Source: an uncultured Halieaceae bacterium (GTDB taxonomy: Bacteria > Pseudomonadota > Gammaproteobacteria > Pseudomonadales > Halieaceae). From it: 64,000 nucleotides of DNA. The stretch lies in assembly GCA_938074045.1 (NCBI GenBank), contig CALJGI010000017.1, positions 1 through 64,000 of the forward strand, written 5' to 3'. Of this stretch, positions 29,578-39,577 are shown piece by piece; the stretch's first letter is position 1; the number at the start of each line of letters is the position of its first letter. Under the pieces are notes generated by a model, which saw only the letters and a program-made list of their open reading frames with translations, had not been told where the DNA came from and made no database searches. Both the position numbers and the translations under genes were made by a program.

Positions 29578-31356
29578 GTGAAACCGACTGACATCAAAGA
29601 TCCAGAATATTTCCATAAAGTAGTGGATTGCCAATACGCATGCCCTGCGCACACACCTGTACCTGAATACATTCGTATGATCGCGGCTGGACGCTACACA
29701 GATGCCTATATGATCAATTGGGAATCCAACGTATTTCCCGGGATTCTGGGGCGAACCTGTGATCGACCCTGTGAACCGGCCTGTCGTCGGGGGAGGGTGG
29801 AGGAAGAGCCCGTCGCCATCTGTCGGCTGAAACGGGTTGCCGCTGATAACAAGGGTAACGTCAGCGTGCACATGCCGAAAATTCCGCGCAAGAAAAACGG
29901 TAAACGCATCGCTTTGATCGGAGCCGGCCCCGCCTCTCTTACTGTGGCTCGTGATTTGGCCCCACTGGGATACTCAATGGATATCTATGACGATCAAAGT
30001 CGTGGTGGCGGGATGATGCGCAGCCAGATACCGGCTTTTCGCCTTCCCGCTGAGGTGCTTAATGAAGAAGTCGACTATGTACTTGATCTGGATGTGGTTA
30101 CGCACTTTGACACAACAATAGATAGTCTCGCTTCCGTATTGGAAAAGAAATACGACGCGGTGTTTGTAGGGACCGGTGCGCCAAGGGGTAAGGATCTTAA
30201 ACTCTCAGGCCAGGATGAGGCTGCGGCCAACATACACATAGGTATTGAGTGGCTGGCCAGCGTCGCCTTTGAACACATCGACAAGATTGGTAAACGAGTC
30301 ATCGTCATGGGAGGCGGTAACACCGCGATGGATTGCTGCCGGACAGCGCGACGACTTGGTGGTGAGGATGTCAAGGTTGTAGTGCGCAGCCCCTTCGCGG
30401 ATATGAAAGCATCTCCGTGGGAAAAGGAGGATGCGATGCACGAGGACATTCCGATTCTTGATAACCACGTTCCCAAGGGATTTGTTACTGAAGATGGCAA
30501 ATTGGTTGGAGCATTGTTCGAGAAGGTTGATGCTGTCTACGACGAAAATGGCAAACGGACCCTTGTGCCTACGGGTGAGGAGCCAGTACTGATCGAATGT
30601 GACGACGTGCTTATGGCCATTGGTCAAGAAAACAGCTTTCCCTGGATTGAGCGCGATCTTGGATTGGAATTTGACCAGTGGGATATGCCGGTAGTCGATC
30701 CCGTCAGCTTTCAGTCGACCCGTGAAGACGTTTTCTTCGGTGGTGATGCAGCATTTGGCCCGGAAAACATTATAACGGCAGTGGCTCACGGACATCAGGC
30801 TGCGGTCTCAATCGACAAGTACTGTAATGGTGAAGATATTATGGGCCGCCTTTCACCCGGCGTTACCCTGATCAGTCAGAAAATGGGTATCCATGAGTGG
30901 AGCTACGACAATGCTGTTCCCAGTGATCTTCGCTATATCGTTCCACAGGCGGACAAGTCGGATACGCTGCGCAATAGAAAGCTGGAAGTTGAGCTGGGAT
31001 TTGACCGCGACACAGGCTATCTGGAGGCGCAGCGATGTCTGAACTGTGATGTGCAGACCGTATTCAACGAGGGTCGTTGCATAGAGTGTGATGCCTGTGT
31101 CGATATATGTCCCACGCTCTGTATAAATTTCGTAGAGAATGCCGAGGAGGAACCGCTGCGACAGGCTTTGCTGCAGCCAGCACAGAATCTGACGCAGGAT
31201 TTGTACGTTTCCGAGGTGCTGCCAACAAAGCGGGTTATGGTCAAGGACGAGAATGTCTGTCTGCACTGCGGCCTCTGTGCCGAGCGGTGTCCGACAACAG
31301 CATGGGATATGCAGAAATTTCTCTATTCCGTTACCAAAGCGGGGTGGTCCGCATGA
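29578..31356 (+). CDS. GltD-like NAD(P)H flavoprotein with two C-terminal [4Fe-4S] motifs
   Basis: A 592-residue iron-sulfur flavoprotein. Residues ~15-75 form the GltD-type cysteine-rich adaptor (DCQYACPAHTPVPEYI; GRTCDRPCEPACRRG). FAD binds at IALIGAGPASLTVARDLA (~110) and NAD(P) at VIVMGGGNTAMDCCRTARR (~240). The C-terminus has two ferredoxin-type clusters, CIECDACVDICP and CLHCGLCAERCP. This layout is found in subunits that pass electrons between ferredoxin-like partners and NAD(P). With the two downstream subunits (ATGA overlap) it likely makes a 2-oxoacid oxidoreductase that uses NAD(P)+ as acceptor. Start is GTG at 29578. It is not glutamate synthase: no large GltB subunit follows. Confidence 0.85.
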   Translation: MKPTDIKDPEYFHKVVDCQYACPAHTPVPEYIRMIAAGRYTDAYMINWESNVFPGILGRTCDRPCEPACRRGRVEEEPVAICRLKRVAADNKGNVSVHMPKIPRKKNGKRIALIGAGPASLTVARDLAPLGYSMDIYDDQSRGGGMMRSQIPAFRLPAEVLNEEVDYVLDLDVVTHFDTTIDSLASVLEKKYDAVFVGTGAPRGKDLKLSGQDEAAANIHIGIEWLASVAFEHIDKIGKRVIVMGGGNTAMDCCRTARRLGGEDVKVVVRSPFADMKASPWEKEDAMHEDIPILDNHVPKGFVTEDGKLVGALFEKVDAVYDENGKRTLVPTGEEPVLIECDDVLMAIGQENSFPWIERDLGLEFDQWDMPVVDPVSFQSTREDVFFGGDAAFGPENIITAVAHGHQAAVSIDKYCNGEDIMGRLSPGVTLISQKMGIHEWSYDNAVPSDLRYIVPQADKSDTLRNRKLEVELGFDRDTGYLEAQRCLNCDVQTVFNEGRCIECDACVDICPTLCINFVENAEEEPLRQALLQPAQNLTQDLYVSEVLPTKRVMVKDENVCLHCGLCAERCPTTAWDMQKFLYSVTKAGWSA

Positions 31357-33200
31357 AATCAATCCAGAGTGTTAATGACTTTGTCATAAAGTTTGCCAAT
31401 GTGAATGGCACGGGTTCGGCCAGCGCGAATCACCTCTTTGCTAAAGCTTTGTTCCGCATGGGCATACCCGTTAGCCCGAAGAATATCTTTCCCTCTAATA
31501 TTCAGGGTCTGCCTACCTGGTATGTGGTTAGAGCGAGCGAGGAGGGTTATCTGGGACGCAGAGGGGGGGTCGACATCATGGTCTGTGTCAACGCGCAGAG
31601 CATGGCGAGTGATATCAAGGAAGTACTCCCCGGTGGTTACTTTATTTATGATGGCACCAAAGCGCTGGATCTGCGTCTGATGCGCAACGATATTACGATA
31701 CTTGCCTTGCCCCTGACGCAGATGTGCCTGCGGGAGTACAGCGATCCCAGACAGCAACAGCTCTTCAAGAATGTTATCTACGTTGGTGCATTGGCCGCAC
31801 TCTTGGACATTGATTTCAAAGTACTTACGCAGCTGGTTGGTGATCAGTTTCAGGGCAAGGAGAAGCTGATTGCACCTAACGTACATGCCCTGGAGTTGGG
31901 GTATCAGTACGCTCAGGAGACTTTTGACTGCCCGCTGAGTATCCGCGTGCAAACCACAGACAAGGTCGGCGACAAAATACTGGTTGATGGAAATACGGCC
32001 CTGGCCCTGGGTGCTGTATATGGAGGCGCCACCGTCGCGGCCTGGTACCCCATCACACCATCGACATCTGTCGTCGAAGCCTTTGAAAAATACTGTAAGC
32101 GCCTGCGCATTGACCCCGGTAGCGGTCGAAACAACTTCGCCATATTGCAGGCAGAGGATGAATTGTCCGCGATCGGTATGGCGGTGGGTGCGAACTGGAA
32201 TGGGGCGAGAGCGTTTACAGCGACGTCCGGCCCAGGGATATCGCTAATGAGTGAGTTTCTCGGACTGGCCTATTTCGCTGAAATTCCACTGGTGCTGGTT
32301 GACGTGCAGCGCGCGGGTCCGTCTACAGGCATGCCGACGCGAACCCAGCAATCCGATGTTTTGAGCTGCGCCTACGCATCACACGGTGATACCAAACAGG
32401 TTTTACTGTTCCCCTCCACACCGAAGGAATGCTTTGACTTTGGTTGGCAGGCTTTCGATCTTGCCGAGCGCTTACAGACTCCTATCATCATCATGACGGA
32501 TCTTGATCTGGGTATGAATGACAATATGTCGGAACCGCTCGAGTGGGATGACAGCCGCGAATTTGATCGCGGTAAAGTGCTGGATGCGGAAGGGCTAGAC
32601 AATGCCGAGGAGTTTGGTCGCTACCTCGACGTCGACGGGGATGGAATATGTTATCGGACCTATCCCGGCACTCACCCGACCAAGGGCTCTTTTTTCACCC
32701 GGGGCAGTTCCCGCGACGCCTATGCGATCTATACTGAAGATGGTAACAAATATGCGGAAAATATGATCCGACTGCAGCGGAAATGGAATACTGCGAAACA
32801 GTATGTGCCAGCTCCTGAGAAGACCTACAGCCAGCGCGATGCGCAATTGGGTGTTATATTCTTCGGTACCAGTGAGGCGTCTTCCCGTGAGGCGGTGGAT
32901 CAACTGGCGGACGAGGGTATCGATCTGGACGCATTGCGGGTCAGGGCTTTCCCATTCAATGATGAGGTCGAGGAATTTATTTCAAAGCACCAAATGTGTT
33001 TTGTTATAGAACAAAACCGGGATGCACAAATGCGGAGTTTGCTGATGTCCGAATTTGAATTCGGACCTGACAAACTCAAGTCAGTCCTTTGCTTTGATGG
33101 TGATCCAATCAGCGCCAGAAATATTCGCAAGCAGATATTACAGCATTTGCCTGGACATAACGTTACGCCGATTCGCCGTGACGCAGAAGGAAACACATGA
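31353..33200 (+). CDS. 2-oxoacid:acceptor oxidoreductase, fused gamma-alpha subunit (KorA-like)
   Basis: A 615-residue subunit. The N-terminal ~190 residues are the gamma domain (FANVNGTGSASANHLFAKALFRMG; GVDIMVCVNAQSM); the rest is the alpha (pyrimidine-binding) domain with NTALALGAVYGGATVAAWYPITPS, GPGISLMSEFLGLAYFAEIP and QRAGPSTGMPTRTQQSD. The gamma-alpha fusion is the architecture of KorA of 2-oxoglutarate:ferredoxin oxidoreductases (for example the mycobacterial aerobic-tolerant enzyme). Start 31353 overlaps the flavoprotein stop as ATGA; a longer frame upstream is not the gene. Substrate (2-oxoglutarate, pyruvate or branched-chain 2-oxoacid) cannot be fixed; neighbouring icd and TCA genes favour 2-oxoglutarate. 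Confidence 0.88.
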   Translation: MKSIQSVNDFVIKFANVNGTGSASANHLFAKALFRMGIPVSPKNIFPSNIQGLPTWYVVRASEEGYLGRRGGVDIMVCVNAQSMASDIKEVLPGGYFIYDGTKALDLRLMRNDITILALPLTQMCLREYSDPRQQQLFKNVIYVGALAALLDIDFKVLTQLVGDQFQGKEKLIAPNVHALELGYQYAQETFDCPLSIRVQTTDKVGDKILVDGNTALALGAVYGGATVAAWYPITPSTSVVEAFEKYCKRLRIDPGSGRNNFAILQAEDELSAIGMAVGANWNGARAFTATSGPGISLMSEFLGLAYFAEIPLVLVDVQRAGPSTGMPTRTQQSDVLSCAYASHGDTKQVLLFPSTPKECFDFGWQAFDLAERLQTPIIIMTDLDLGMNDNMSEPLEWDDSREFDRGKVLDAEGLDNAEEFGRYLDVDGDGICYRTYPGTHPTKGSFFTRGSSRDAYAIYTEDGNKYAENMIRLQRKWNTAKQYVPAPEKTYSQRDAQLGVIFFGTSEASSREAVDQLADEGIDLDALRVRAFPFNDEVEEFISKHQMCFVIEQNRDAQMRSLLMSEFEFGPDKLKSVLCFDGDPISARNIRKQILQHLPGHNVTPIRRDAEGNT

Positions 33201-33201
33201 T

Positions 33202-34254
33202 ATGAGCTACTATCGTCCCGAGTTTCGTCATCCAGATCTTGATGTCAATGACATCGGCTATACGTTAAAGGACTACGAGGGATCTCTGTCCACGCTATGC
33301 GCAGGCTGCGGGCACGATTCAATCAGCGCCGCAATCGCCAGGGCGTGTCATGAGATTTCCATAGAGCCTCATCGTTTGGCAAAAATGTCAGGCATAGGGT
33401 GCTCCTCCAAAACGCCGACGTATTTTCTTGGCAATTCTCACGGCTTTAACTCCGTTCATGGGCGTATGCCCTCGGTGGCCACGGGGGCGGCGATGGCCAA
33501 CCGGGATCTGATCTACCTCGGGGTTTCCGGAGATGGCGATACCGCATCCATAGGTATGGGCCAGTTTGCCCACGTCATTCGCCGTAACTTGAACATGGTC
33601 TACATAGTGATGAACAATGGTTGCTATGGACTGACAAAGGGACAGGATTCCGCCACTGCTGATTACGGATCTTATAGCAAGAAAGGTGATCCCACTCCCT
33701 TCGAAGGCATAGATTTGTGCGCAATGGCACTGCAAATTGGTGCCAGTTTTGTGGCGCGCAGTTTTTCCGGGGACAAAAATCAGCTCATTCCTCTGATTAA
33801 AGCCGCTATGTCACACAAGGGTTTTGCCCTGATTGATGTCGTTTCACCGTGCGTCACCTTTAATAATAATGATGGTTCGACAAAATCCTACGAGTTTACG
33901 CGAGAGCATATGGCGGCAACGGGAACCATGGACTTTGTCCCTATGAAGGAGGAAATTGTCGCCAGCTACGAGCCCGACAGCACACAGGAGGTGACGCTTC
34001 ATGACGGTTCTGTCATTCACCTGCATAAATTGGCCGATAATGTCGATCCTCTGAATCTGAGTAATGCGTTTCAGACCGTGGAGCGATACCGGACAAGCGG
34101 AGAGATTTTAACCGGCTTGATCTATATGGATCCCGATTCCCAAGAATTGCATGAGCGCATCAAGACGATACAGAAACCGCTCAATTCCCTGACCGAGGTT
34201 GAGCTATGCCCGGGGAATAAGGTGCTGTTGAACCTGAACGCCAGTCTTCGCTGA
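33202..34254 (+). CDS. 2-oxoacid:acceptor oxidoreductase, beta subunit (KorB-like, TPP-binding)
   Basis: A 350-residue thiamine-pyrophosphate-binding subunit. LCAGCGHDSISAAIARAC carries the CxxCG part of the [4Fe-4S] ligands, GIGCSSKTPTYF another cysteine, and GVSGDGDTASIGMGQFAHVIRRNLN...NNGCYGLTKGQ is the TPP/Mg2+ motif. The chain also has SPCVTFNNNDGS. It begins one base after the alpha-subunit stop, so the complex is made as one operon. Downstream it is convergent with the KAS III-like gene (11 bases between stops). A longer in-frame start at 33055 lies inside the alpha gene and is rejected. Confidence 0.9.
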   Translation: MSYYRPEFRHPDLDVNDIGYTLKDYEGSLSTLCAGCGHDSISAAIARACHEISIEPHRLAKMSGIGCSSKTPTYFLGNSHGFNSVHGRMPSVATGAAMANRDLIYLGVSGDGDTASIGMGQFAHVIRRNLNMVYIVMNNGCYGLTKGQDSATADYGSYSKKGDPTPFEGIDLCAMALQIGASFVARSFSGDKNQLIPLIKAAMSHKGFALIDVVSPCVTFNNNDGSTKSYEFTREHMAATGTMDFVPMKEEIVASYEPDSTQEVTLHDGSVIHLHKLADNVDPLNLSNAFQTVERYRTSGEILTGLIYMDPDSQELHERIKTIQKPLNSLTEVELCPGNKVLLNLNASLR

Positions 34255-34265
34255 GCAGCAGGAGC

Positions 34266-35381
34266 TTAACATTTACGGACGATAACTGAGCCGATCGAAT
34301 AGCCTGCACCAAACGAGCAGATTACGCCGATATCGCCGGCGTTGAAGTCCTGGCTGTGCTTATGGAAGGCGATGATAGAGCCCGCTGAGCTGGTGTTGGC
34401 ATATTCGTCCAGAATTGTCGGTGATTCCTCGTCTGTCGCAGCATGTCCCAGTACCTTTTTGGCGATTAGCTGATTCATGCCAATGTTAGCCTGATGTAGC
34501 CACATCCTTTTGAGGGAATCTGTGCCGATATCAGTGTCCTCCAAATGGTTGCTGATTTGGGCGGCGACCATGGGTACGACTTCCTTAAAGACTTTTCGCC
34601 CGTTTTGTACGAATAATTTGTCAGTTGCGCCTACGCCGGACTCATCAGTCCGATTCAGAAAGCCGAAATTATTCCGTATATTATTGGAGTAACTGGTGCG
34701 CAATCGGGTGCTCAGAATTTCGAAGCCATCGCTTGCGCTGTCCTGTTTTTCCAACACCATTGCAGTGCAGACATCTCCAAAAATAAAGTGAGCGTCACGG
34801 TCTCTGAAATTCAGATGCCCACTGCATATTTCTGGATTCACCACCAGCACCCCTCTGGCATTGCCATTGCGGATGCTGTCCACAGCGGTCTGAATACCAA
34901 AAGTAGCGGAAGAGCAGGCAACGTTCATGTCGAAACCGAAGCCCTCGATGCCCAGTGCAGCCTGTACTTCAATCGCCATGGCAGGGTAGGCGCGCTGCAG
35001 ATTTGAGCAGGCCACCAACACGGCGTCTATATCGGCGGCAGTCCGTCCGGAACGGGCCAATGCCTGTTCAGCGGCGGCTATTGCAATTTCGCATTGCACA
35101 GAATGCGTGGAGTTATCCCGTTCTGGAATCCGGGGACACATGCGGGAAGTATCCAGGATACCTGCTTTGTCGATGACGTAGCGACTGCGTATACCTGAAG
35201 CTTTTTCTATAAAGTGGGACGAGGATGGCTGCAGTGCCTCTATCTCACCACGTTCTATCGCCTCGGCATTTTCCTCATTAAAAAGTGCCACATAGCCATT
35301 GAAAGAAGCAACAAGCTCATCGTTGCTGATACTCTTTTCAGGTGTATACAGCCCTGTTCCACTGATTACGATGGCGGTCAA
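34266..35381 (-). CDS. Beta-ketoacyl-ACP synthase III family protein (PA3286-like)
   Basis: A 371-residue thiolase-fold enzyme of the FabH/KAS III family. The nucleophilic cysteine is in NVACSSATFGIQTA; His and Asn residues follow at LHQANIGMNQLI and YANTSSAGSI. The N-terminal insertion SFNGYVALFNEENAEAIERG is typical of the branch represented by Pseudomonas PA3286 (beta-ketodecanoyl-ACP synthase), which draws medium-chain acyl-CoA from beta-oxidation into fatty-acid synthesis (established for PA3286; inferred here). It lies downstream of gltA on the same strand with a 56-base gap. Confidence 0.87.
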   Translation of the reverse strand: MTAIVISGTGLYTPEKSISNDELVASFNGYVALFNEENAEAIERGEIEALQPSSSHFIEKASGIRSRYVIDKAGILDTSRMCPRIPERDNSTHSVQCEIAIAAAEQALARSGRTAADIDAVLVACSNLQRAYPAMAIEVQAALGIEGFGFDMNVACSSATFGIQTAVDSIRNGNARGVLVVNPEICSGHLNFRDRDAHFIFGDVCTAMVLEKQDSASDGFEILSTRLRTSYSNNIRNNFGFLNRTDESGVGATDKLFVQNGRKVFKEVVPMVAAQISNHLEDTDIGTDSLKRMWLHQANIGMNQLIAKKVLGHAATDEESPTILDEYANTSSAGSIIAFHKHSQDFNAGDIGVICSFGAGYSIGSVIVRKC

Positions 35382-35437
35382 TGAATTCTCCGGTCGTCAG
35401 GCGTAACGCGGGGTGATCTGGTGTTTCATCAGCTGGT

Positions 35438-36727
35438 TCAGCGGTCTGCAATGGGGGTGTAATCCCGCTGGACATGTCCGGTGTATAACTGACGGGGGCG
35501 GCCTATACGATATGATCCGCTGATCATTTCGTGCCAGTGTGCGATCCAGCCGACCGTACGTCCGACCGCGAATATAACAGTGAACATGCTAGTTGGGATT
35601 CCCAGCGCCCGCAGGATTATGCCGGAATAAAAGTCTACGTTGGGGTACAACTTTTTCTCGATAAAGTATGGATCTTCAAGGGCGATTTGTTCCAGTCGTT
35701 TGGCGATGCGCAGAAGTCGGTCATCTTCCAGTCCGAGTTCCTTCAGCACCTCGTCAGCGGATTCCTTCATGACCTTGGCCCGGGGATCAAAATTCTTGTA
35801 CACACGGTGGCCAAAGCCCATGAGGCGAAAAGGGTCGTCCTTGTTTTTGGCGCGATCCACGAATTCCTCGATTCTGGACTCATCACCAATCTCTTCGAGC
35901 ATAGACAAAACGGCTTCGTTAGCGCCGCCGTGGGAGGGGCCCCATAGGGCTGCGATTCCCGCGGCAATGCAGGCGAAAGGATTTGCTCCTGAAGAGCCAG
36001 TCAAACGAACAGTAGAGGTGGACGCGTTCTGCTCGTGGTCAGCATGCAGCAGAAACACCCGATCCATGGCTTTGGCGAGCACCGGACTGACTTTGCTCTC
36101 TGAACAGGGATTACCAAACATCATATGGAGGAAATTTTCAGAGTATCCCTTGCTGTTGTCCGGGTACATAAAGGGCTGTCCGATCGAGAATTTGTAGCTC
36201 ATGGCCGCCAAGGTAGGCATTTTGGCTATCAGTCTGAAGGCAGCTACCTCGCGGTGTTGCTCATTGGTGATATCGAGAGAGTCATGATAGAAAGCTGACA
36301 AAGCTCCCACTACACCGCACATAATCGCCATGGGATGAGCATCCCGCCGGAATCCCTGAAAAAAGGTGCGTATCTGCTCATGCACCATGGTGTGTGTACA
36401 GACTGTATTCTCGAATCGTTCTTTTTCTGCCTGGTTGGGCAGTTCGCCGTAGAGGAGCAAGTAGCAAGTTTCCAGATAGGTTGAGTGCTCTGCCAGCTGC
36501 TCAATGGGGTAACCACGATGCAGCAGAATGCCCTCATTGCCATCGATATACGTGATCTGTGATTCACAGGCAGCAGTTGAGACAAAGCCGGGGTCATAGG
36601 TGAATAGCCCCTTGCTGGTCAATTTTCCAACATCGATAACGTCGGGCCCTATGCTGCCTGAGTACATGGGTAATTCCACGGCCTCATCCATACCATCTAT
36701 GTGCAGCGTCACTGTCTTGTCTGTCAT
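35438..36727 (-). CDS. gltA: Citrate synthase (type II, hexameric)
   Basis: A 429-residue citrate synthase that condenses oxaloacetate and acetyl-CoA. Key segments are [41 protein letters not shown] (catalytic His), [15 protein letters not shown] and C-terminal [14 protein letters not shown]. The N-terminal beta domain ([20 protein letters not shown]) marks the NADH-sensitive Gram-negative type. Start chosen at 36727 ([12 protein letters not shown]); an upstream extension of 51 residues is unconserved. Divergent from the sdh operon, as in many gammaproteobacteria. Confidence 0.97.
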   Translation of the reverse strand: MTDKTVTLHIDGMDEAVELPMYSGSIGPDVIDVGKLTSKGLFTYDPGFVSTAACESQITYIDGNEGILLHRGYPIEQLAEHSTYLETCYLLLYGELPNQAEKERFENTVCTHTMVHEQIRTFFQGFRRDAHPMAIMCGVVGALSAFYHDSLDITNEQHREVAAFRLIAKMPTLAAMSYKFSIGQPFMYPDNSKGYSENFLHMMFGNPCSESKVSPVLAKAMDRVFLLHADHEQNASTSTVRLTGSSGANPFACIAAGIAALWGPSHGGANEAVLSMLEEIGDESRIEEFVDRAKNKDDPFRLMGFGHRVYKNFDPRAKVMKESADEVLKELGLEDDRLLRIAKRLEQIALEDPYFIEKKLYPNVDFYSGIILRALGIPTSMFTVIFAVGRTVGWIAHWHEMISGSYRIGRPRQLYTGHVQRDYTPIADR

Positions 36728-37049
36728 GTATCTTCCTGGGTTATTTCGGGAGATGTGCGATATACAAACGCGGAGGTCAACTATAGAGTTTCGCTGGATT
36801 TTGTCAATCGAGAGGTGCTTATGATCGCATTGGTAACTGAATACTCCGAAAAAGTGCCAATCTGGTTTTTTGCAGGGCATAGTGGATATATGCAGCCTCG
36901 GAATCGAAGGAATACAGCTTCTGAATTGAATTAGTGGGTGGTTCCTCCTATAATCCGCGCGAGCAGTCCCGGGTGCTTTTCTTCAGGTCAGAAAACACGG
37001 GAATGCCGCATCTTTGAACCGCCTTTCGGGCGCTATCAGGCGACAAATC
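36728..37049. promoter_or_regulatory. gltA-sdhC divergent intergenic region
   Basis: A 322-base region with no convincing gene. It holds the rightward sdh promoter at 36926-36954 and must hold the gltA promoter; no strong leftward boxes were picked out. A 37-codon frame at 36821-36934 runs through the -35 box and is not considered coding. Confidence 0.6.
36926..36954 (+). promoter_or_regulatory. Sigma-70 promoter of the sdhCDAB-suc operon
   Basis: TTGAAT (36926-36931), an exact 17-base spacer and a consensus TATAAT (36949-36954). It lies about 95 bases upstream of the sdhC start, leaving a leader of roughly 90 bases that begins with a GC-rich stretch. Confidence 0.75.
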
Positions 37050-37424
37050 GTGAGTGACAATCGACCAGTAAACCTTGATATCGGGACCATTAGCTTCCCA
37101 TTACCTGCTATTGCTTCTATTACCCACAGAATTTCTGGGGTCATCCTCTTTGTAGGCGTCGGTGTCCTGTTGTGGATGCTTGATGCCAGTCTTGCCAGCC
37201 AGGCCAGTTTCGATGAGCTGATGTCGACGCTGCAATCACCCCTGGCCAAACTGGTCATCTGGGGTATTGTTGCTGCCCTCATCTATCACTCCATAGCGGG
37301 CATCAAACATCTGATTATGGATATGGGAGTAGGCGAAACTCTTGAGGGCGGGCAACTTGGAGCCAAACTGACAGTGGGTATTTCTACTGTTTTGATTATC
37401 TTGGCGGGGTTATGGATATGGTAA
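37050..37424 (+). CDS. sdhC: Succinate dehydrogenase cytochrome b556 subunit
   Basis: A 124-residue membrane anchor with three transmembrane helices. SFPLPAIASITHRISGVILF contains the conserved SxxHRxSG quinone/haem motif; YHSIAGIKHLIMDMG carries the haem-ligand His. GTG 37050 gives MSDNRPVNLDIGTI, the usual SdhC N-terminus; an upstream start at 37014 would add 12 atypical residues. It overlaps sdhD by 7-13 bases. Confidence 0.95.
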   Translation: MSDNRPVNLDIGTISFPLPAIASITHRISGVILFVGVGVLLWMLDASLASQASFDELMSTLQSPLAKLVIWGIVAALIYHSIAGIKHLIMDMGVGETLEGGQLGAKLTVGISTVLIILAGLWIW

Positions 37425-37786
37425 CCAGTGTAACGAGTTTGGGGCGTTCTGGCCTCTATGATTGGTTATTGCAGCGGGTCAGCGCTGTCGTGCTTTTGGC
37501 GTGGTTTGTATGCATTGGGGGTACAATCCTGGGTGCACCAGAACTGACCTTTGTTTACTGGAAGTCTGTATTCAGTGGTACAGCCATGCGGATTTTTACG
37601 CTGTTGGCGCTGGTGTCATTGTTTGCGCACGCCTGGGTGGGTATGTGGTCCGTGGTTACTGACTATTTAACCGAACGGATGATGGGGCCGAGAGCTGTCG
37701 TATTGCGACTGACTGTGCAGGTTGTCTGTGTCATTGTGCTGTTCAGCTACGTTGTCTGGGGCGTCCAGATTCTTTGGGGTAATTGA
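37418..37786 (+). CDS. sdhD: Succinate dehydrogenase membrane anchor subunit
   Basis: A 122-residue three-helix membrane anchor of complex II. GLYDWLLQRVSAVVLLAW has the conserved Arg-Ser pair near the quinone site, and FAHAWVGMWSVVTDYL holds the haem-ligand His. An alternative ATG two codons earlier (37412) is equally possible. It starts inside the end of sdhC and ends 3 bases before sdhA. Confidence 0.94.
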   Translation: MVTSVTSLGRSGLYDWLLQRVSAVVLLAWFVCIGGTILGAPELTFVYWKSVFSGTAMRIFTLLALVSLFAHAWVGMWSVVTDYLTERMMGPRAVVLRLTVQVVCVIVLFSYVVWGVQILWGN

Positions 37787-37789
37787 AGT

Positions 37790-39562
37790 ATGACCGCGGT
37801 GCGTACAATTTCATTTGATGGTGTCATAGTTGGTGGGGGTGGTGCAGGTATGCGCGCCGCCCTGCAACTGGCTGAATCCGGTTACAAGACGGCCGTTATA
37901 ACTAAAGTGTTTCCCACACGATCTCATACGGTGTCAGCCCAGGGCGGGATCACCTGCGCAATCGCCAGCGCAGACCCCGACGATGACTGGCGCTGGCATA
38001 TGTACGATACCGTCAAGGGATCTGACTACATTGGAGACCAGGACGCCATTGAATACATGTGCAGCGTTGGTCCTGAGGCGGTGTTTGAACTGGATCACAT
38101 GGGCTTGCCATTTTCCCGTACAGAAAATGGTCGTATCTACCAGCGTCCCTTCGGCGGACAGTCCAAGAATTATGGTGAAGGTGGTCAGGCTGCCCGTACC
38201 TGTGCTGCAGCTGATCGTACCGGTCATGCTCTCTTGCATGCGCTGTATCAAGGCAATATCAAGGCAGATACCGTTTTCCTGAATGAGTGGTTCGCCACCG
38301 ATCTGGTGCGCAATCAGGACGGTGCTGTGGTCGGTGTTATCGCGATTTGCATGGAAACCGGCGAAACGGTTCAAATTCGATCCAAGGCTACCGTGCTGGC
38401 GACAGGTGGAGCAGGGCGTATCTATGCGTCAACCACGAACGCCCATATCAACACCGGAGATGGCGTCGGAATGGCATTGCGCGCGGGCTTGCCGGTGCAA
38501 GATATTGAGATGTGGCAGTTTCATCCCACAGGTATTCATGGCGCCGGCGTTTTGGTAACTGAAGGGTGTCGGGGTGAAGGTGGATATCTCATCAATAAAG
38601 ATGGCGAGCGGTTCATGGAGCGCTATGCGCCCAACGCGAAAGATCTTGCCGGCAGGGATGTGGTGGCACGATCAATGGTGTTGGAAATTCTTGAAGGGCG
38701 CGGCTGCGGGCCTGAAGGTGACCACGTTTTCCTCAAGTTGGATCACCTCGGTGAAGAAGTCCTTGAGAGCCGGTTGCCCGGTATCTGTGAGCTATCTCGA
38801 ACCTTCGCCCACGCCGATCCCGTTCACGAGCCCGTGCCGGTAGTGCCAACCTGCCATTACATGATGGGCGGCATCCCTACCAACATTCACGGACAGGCGC
38901 TTACTCAGGATGCTGATGGCAACGACCATATAGTGCAGGGGCTATATGCCTGTGGTGAAGTTGCCTGTGTCTCAGTTCATGGCGCGAACCGCCTCGGCGG
39001 TAACTCTTTGCTGGATTTGGTTGTATTTGGCCGGGCATCGGGGCTGTTTATCGAGAAAGCGCTGCGCGAGGGTATAGAAATGCGCGCAGCGGGCGAATCA
39101 GATGTTGATCACGCCATGAGCCGACTTAATGCGTTGAATGAGCGTGAGGGCGGTGAAAATGTGGCAGACTTGCGTCGCGAGTTACAAGCCGTCATGCAAA
39201 ACCATTTTGGCGTGTTCCGCAATGGGGACTTCATGCGGGATGGAATTTCCAAGTTGGCCGTATTGCGTGAGCGAATAGCTAACGTAGCCCTGGCCGACAA
39301 GAGTCAGGCCTATAATACCGCCCGATTAGAGGCCCTTGAGTTACAGAATTTGTTTGAAGTTGCTGAAGCGACGGCCATTACAGCCGAGGCGCGCACGGAA
39401 AGCCGCGGGGCTCATGCCCGTGAAGATTTTGAGGACCGGGATGACGAAAATTGGTTGTGCCACTCCATGTACCACCCGGAAGAAAAGCGGGTGAGTAAGC
39501 GCGCCGTGAATTTTGAGCCGAAAACGGTGGACACCTTCCAGCCGAAAGTACGTACCTACTGA
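37790..39562 (+). CDS. sdhA: Succinate dehydrogenase flavoprotein subunit
   Basis: A 590-residue flavoprotein. [17 protein letters not shown] binds [14 protein letters not shown] contains the His for covalent FAD attachment; [21 protein letters not shown] and [16 protein letters not shown] are active-site and FAD motifs. It oxidises succinate to fumarate and passes electrons to SdhB. Length matches E. coli SdhA (588). Confidence 0.98.
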   Translation: MTAVRTISFDGVIVGGGGAGMRAALQLAESGYKTAVITKVFPTRSHTVSAQGGITCAIASADPDDDWRWHMYDTVKGSDYIGDQDAIEYMCSVGPEAVFELDHMGLPFSRTENGRIYQRPFGGQSKNYGEGGQAARTCAAADRTGHALLHALYQGNIKADTVFLNEWFATDLVRNQDGAVVGVIAICMETGETVQIRSKATVLATGGAGRIYASTTNAHINTGDGVGMALRAGLPVQDIEMWQFHPTGIHGAGVLVTEGCRGEGGYLINKDGERFMERYAPNAKDLAGRDVVARSMVLEILEGRGCGPEGDHVFLKLDHLGEEVLESRLPGICELSRTFAHADPVHEPVPVVPTCHYMMGGIPTNIHGQALTQDADGNDHIVQGLYACGEVACVSVHGANRLGGNSLLDLVVFGRASGLFIEKALREGIEMRAAGESDVDHAMSRLNALNEREGGENVADLRRELQAVMQNHFGVFRNGDFMRDGISKLAVLRERIANVALADKSQAYNTARLEALELQNLFEVAEATAITAEARTESRGAHAREDFEDRDDENWLCHSMYHPEEKRVSKRAVNFEPKTVDTFQPKVRTY

Positions 39563-39577
39563 GCAGGGGATAGCGAG

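Noticed and set aside
36821-36934. 37-codon frame between gltA and sdhC
   Set aside because: It contains the -35 box of the sdh promoter and lacks a ribosome-binding site or conserved features.
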